From Chryseobacterium sp. (lineage in GTDB: Bacteria > Bacteroidota > Bacteroidia > Flavobacteriales > Weeksellaceae), in contig JAITMC010000028.1 of NCBI GenBank assembly GCA_031277615.1, positions 32,894-96,893 of the forward strand: 64,000 nt of DNA, in the 5' to 3' direction. A model generated the notes under the pieces. It was not told the origin of the DNA, ran no database searches, and saw only the letters and a list, made by a program, of their open reading frames with translations. A program made the translations under genes and the position numbers. Of this stretch, positions 61,931 through 64,000 are shown one piece after another (within the stretch, counting starts at the first letter, position 1; the number at the start of each line of letters is the position of its first letter).

Positions 61931-63196
61931 ATGAGAAAATATCACTACGGCTTTGCCTTCACTCTTCTTATGATTCTGCTGCCATTCCATCATGCGCAGG
62001 CACAGAAAAAGAATCTTACGGAAGAAGAGAAAACCTATCTTAAAAAATTCATTTATCCTTTAACGACTGTTGATCCTGATTCTCCTGAAATATCAGATTT
62101 AAAACTCCTTGATCAGCTGGTTGATGATTCTAAAGTTGTTGCGTTGGGAGAAGTTTCCCATGGTTCCAGTGAAATTTACAGAATGAAGGACAGAATGGTA
62201 AGGTATCTGGCTTCCCATAAGGATTTCAGAATTTTTTCTCTCGAAGCTTCCATGCCTGAAACTTTTCTGATGAACGAATACACGATGAACGGAAAAAGCG
62301 ATCCTAAAGCTGTTCTCGAGAAAATGGGGTTCTGGATATGGCAAACGGAAGAAATGCTGGCTGCCATCAACTGGATCAGGCAATACAATGAAAAAAGCTC
62401 TGATAAAATTCTGTTTGCGGGATTTGATATGCTGTATACCGGCGGAGCATTGGACGAAATCAGAAAGGTCTGTGCGGCCAACAGTTTTCCGCAAAACGAT
62501 GTGAATCAGCTCTCTGAAATCCTCCAGGCCATTAAAGAGCAGAGCAACAGAAAGGACGGAAAGAATGAAATCACCTCTGCACAAAAAGAAACGCTGGCTG
62601 ATCTTTTAGCCCATCTCAAAACGTCATCTCTTAAGATTGCAGATGAAAAGGAAAAAAACAGGTTTCTCCAGAACCTCCGGATTATTGAGCAAAACCTGGA
62701 TAAATCATCTGTGAAAAGGGATTTTTATATGGCTCAGAATATTGAATGGATCCGTTCACAAAATCCGGGTGCCAAAATGATTGTTTCAGCCCATAACGGC
62801 CATATCAATACTCATAAAGGAAAAATGGGAATGTACTTAAGGCAAGATTTAAAAGATGATTATACCACTTTTGGATTTGCTTTTTACAGCGGCCATTATA
62901 CAGCTTATGACCGAAAATCCCGAACAACGGGTACATTCCCTGCTCAAACGGCTTATGAAGGAACGGCAGAGTATCTTTTGAATTCTCTGGATATCCCGAT
63001 CTTCATTCTGGATCTTAAAAGCCTTAAAAAAGAAAACCAGGCAGCCGCACGCTGGATTACCGGGGACAAAATAAAGTTCAGAAAAGCCGGTTCCACTGTT
63101 GTTCCGGAGGAATTTGCCCAAACTCAGATTGCTGAAGACTTCGATTACCTGATCTTCATTAAAGAATCCAGTCATTCTAAGCTTTTAACGCCATAA
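61931..63196 (+). CDS. Erythromycin-esterase (Ere) family hydrolase, secreted
   Basis: The ATG at 61931 (MRKYHYGFAF) gives 421 residues with a signal peptide ending in HAQAQ. Ten codons upstream are open but precede the signal. Ere-family motifs are ALGEVSHGSSE near residue 70 with the catalytic His, SLEASMPE, GFDMLY and VSAHNGHI near 285. The Ere superfamily includes macrolide esterases but also many enzymes of other or unknown substrate. A signal peptide is unusual for a resistance esterase, so I do not claim macrolide resistance. Confidence 0.85.
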   Translation: MRKYHYGFAFTLLMILLPFHHAQAQKKNLTEEEKTYLKKFIYPLTTVDPDSPEISDLKLLDQLVDDSKVVALGEVSHGSSEIYRMKDRMVRYLASHKDFRIFSLEASMPETFLMNEYTMNGKSDPKAVLEKMGFWIWQTEEMLAAINWIRQYNEKSSDKILFAGFDMLYTGGALDEIRKVCAANSFPQNDVNQLSEILQAIKEQSNRKDGKNEITSAQKETLADLLAHLKTSSLKIADEKEKNRFLQNLRIIEQNLDKSSVKRDFYMAQNIEWIRSQNPGAKMIVSAHNGHINTHKGKMGMYLRQDLKDDYTTFGFAFYSGHYTAYDRKSRTTGTFPAQTAYEGTAEYLLNSLDIPIFILDLKSLKKENQAAARWITGDKIKFRKAGSTVVPEEFAQTQIAEDFDYLIFIKESSHSKLLTP

Positions 63197-63201
63197 ATAA
63201 A

Positions 63202-63237
63202 ATTCCCGCCGTTCTGCGAACGGCGGGAATCTGTTTT
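63202..63237. terminator. Strong bidirectional terminator between the Ere-family and ferritin genes
   Basis: ATTCCCGCCGTT (63202-63213) and AACGGCGGGAAT (63219-63230) form a perfect 12-bp GC-rich stem with a 5-base loop, then CTGTTTTT. Confidence 0.92.
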
Positions 63238-63253
63238 TATCAAAGAGTTGATC

Positions 63254-63763
63254 TTAAGCTGTCGTATCCGGCGTAAACACTCTCTGAGCCAGTTCCTGAT
63301 CGAAAAGATATAATGCAGAAGGGTTATCACATACCATCTTGATCTTCGTTACATACTGTGAAGCGCTCGCTTCTTCTTCTACCTGCTCATTGATGAACCA
63401 CTGCATAAAAGATGTTGTTGCGAAGTCTCCTTCTTCATTGGCATTTTTAACGATATTGAAAATACTTTTCGTTACTGTTTTCTCGTGTGCCAATGCTTTT
63501 TCAAAAATATCTGTTGCATTTTCAAACTGGTGAGGCGGTTTTGCAATTTCCCCGATAATGATTTCCCCTCCTACGTCATTCAGATAATCAAACATTTTGT
63601 CTGCGTGCATCAATTCTTCTTTGCTCTGAACTCTGAAATAGTTGGCAATTCCGTCAAGGTCTTTTCCGGAAAACCATGCAGACATAGAAAGGTAATATTG
63701 TGCGGCATATTGTTCGTGGGCAATCTGCTCGTTAATTAATTTTGCAATTTTTTCGCTGATCAT
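63254..63763 (-). CDS. ftnA: Non-heme ferritin
   Basis: The protein has 169 residues. Ferroxidase ligands are visible as Glu in INEQIAHEQYAAQYY (near 17), KEELMHADKM (Glu and His near 50-53), Glu in ALAHEKTV (near 94) and the EQVEEE segment (near 127-131). Ferritin oxidises and stores iron in a 24-mer shell. Its promoter is a perfect match to the Bacteroidetes consensus, which fits a strongly expressed gene. Confidence 0.94.
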   Translation of the reverse strand: MISEKIAKLINEQIAHEQYAAQYYLSMSAWFSGKDLDGIANYFRVQSKEELMHADKMFDYLNDVGGEIIIGEIAKPPHQFENATDIFEKALAHEKTVTKSIFNIVKNANEEGDFATTSFMQWFINEQVEEEASASQYVTKIKMVCDNPSALYLFDQELAQRVFTPDTTA

Positions 63764-63780
63764 AAGTATAAATTTATAGT

Positions 63781-63811
63781 CAAAAATAGGGAATAAAAGC
63801 CCTCAAACAAA
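63781..63811 (-). promoter_or_regulatory. Consensus sigma-ABfA promoter of the ferritin gene
   Basis: On the minus strand TTTG (63808-63811), exactly 19 bases and TATTTTTG (63781-63788) match TTTG-N19-TAnnTTTG at every fixed position. Transcription should start near 63775, about 12 bases before the ATG. Confidence 0.82.
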
Positions 63812-63883
63812 AGTTTTAATAAAAATTAATGCAAAAAGGACGGGAAAAAACCCATCCTTTACACATTAAAAAAACAAAATTAT

Positions 63884-63908
63884 GACACTATCCCACAAAG
63901 TGTGTAAG
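63884..63908. mobile_element. Probable terminal inverted repeat of an IS256-family element
   Basis: GACACTATCCCACAAAGTGT then GTAAG stands just outside the transposase end at 63930. Its form resembles IS256-family ends (the tip GAxACTATCCC and inner TGTGTAAG) as I remember them. The other end is outside the window, so the element cannot be closed. Confidence 0.6.
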
Positions 63909-63929
63909 TTAAAAAGTTAGGCTTGGCTT

Positions 63930-64000
63930 TTATAATCTGAGCCTTTTTTCAAAAATAAGCATAAATTGGTTGAGGACAATGCCCCAATTTTGGATAGGCA
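63930..64000 (-). CDS. IS256-family transposase, C-terminal end only, cut by window edge
   Basis: The minus strand from base 64000 reads PIQNWGIVLNQFMLIFEKRL and then RL and a stop (63930-63932). The NWGIVLNQF block followed by a basic FEKR end is what IS256 (mutator-type) transposases of Bacteroidota end with. The rest of the gene lies beyond the window. Whether the element is intact cannot be judged. Confidence 0.72.
   Translation of the reverse strand, partial: PIQNWGIVLNQFMLIFEKRLRL

Noticed and set aside
60985-63196. A type VI secretion cluster or a T6SS effector-immunity unit starting at tssD.
   Set aside because: Only the tube protein is present. The following small membrane protein and Ere-family hydrolase have no T6SS motif, and a probable terminator separates them.
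61931-63196. Macrolide resistance gene.
   Set aside because: The Ere superfamily is broad and this member has a signal peptide. Sequence alone does not support resistance.

Overview
The window looks like chromosome of a flavobacterium close to Chryseobacterium (Weeksellaceae, Bacteroidota). The signs are AT-rich intergenic DNA, -7 boxes of the Bacteroidetes type TAnnTTTG, lipoprotein and Sec signals typical of the phylum, bacillithiol synthesis (BshA), RprX/RprY-like two-component pairs, a GH92 mannosidase, a Bacteroidetes-type Hcp (TssD) and a bacteriocin-like peptide with a GG leader. The genus is inferred from recognised protein families, not from an rRNA gene; I saw no rRNA, tRNA or CRISPR.

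Region 1 (1-13.7 kb, nearly all minus strand) starts with a cut-off esterase and a REP-associated transposase (RAYT) beside a perfect palindromic repeat. A phenylacetate-degradation operon follows. In transcription order it reads paaK, paaE, paaA, paaB, paaC, paaD, paaG, a four-helix-bundle gene, paaH, a small unknown gene, paaI, a DUF6624 gene, paaJ and paaY. A TetR regulator lies upstream. A good sigma-ABfA promoter with an overlapping palindrome sits in front of paaK. Most gaps inside the operon carry one family of inverted repeats built on AATTTGAAAAT, and the same repeats frame the four-helix-bundle gene. paaZ and paaF are not in the window.

Region 2 (13.7-23.7 kb, plus strand) has clpB with a 5' inverted repeat and a 50-residue, six-cysteine GG-leader peptide. 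Three M43 (pappalysin-type) metalloprotease lipoproteins follow. Between the first and second lies a four-gene operon: an unknown soluble protein, a seven-helix membrane protein, a NarX-type histidine kinase and a NarL-type regulator.

Region 3 (23.7-43.5 kb) holds two M1 aminopeptidases, an outer-membrane beta-barrel protein, an EEP hydrolase, a 2,4-dienoyl-CoA reductase-like SDR, a DUF1573 protein, two HisKA/OmpR two-component pairs, a GH92 glycosidase, a dihydroorotase, a polysaccharide flippase and a sugar nucleotidyltransferase. Each two-component pair is divergent from a cell-envelope gene, and both divergent gaps hold GTTAA repeats spaced by about 11 bp. This looks like a shared operator.

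Region 4 (43.5-54.2 kb, plus strand) is mostly housekeeping: DUF4292 lipoprotein, EnvC-like protein, TatA, DUF4254, a lipoprotein, RibA, a GH3 beta-N-acetylglucosaminidase, BshA, DUF2851, PspC and a GNAT.

Region 5 (54.2-64 kb) has a SIMPL protein, three tandem paralogues with carboxypeptidase-regulatory-like domains, an AddA-like helicase-nuclease, an orphan TssD with a promoter and 21-bp-spaced direct repeats, an erythromycin-esterase family protein and ferritin. It ends in the terminal part of an IS256-type element cut by the window edge.
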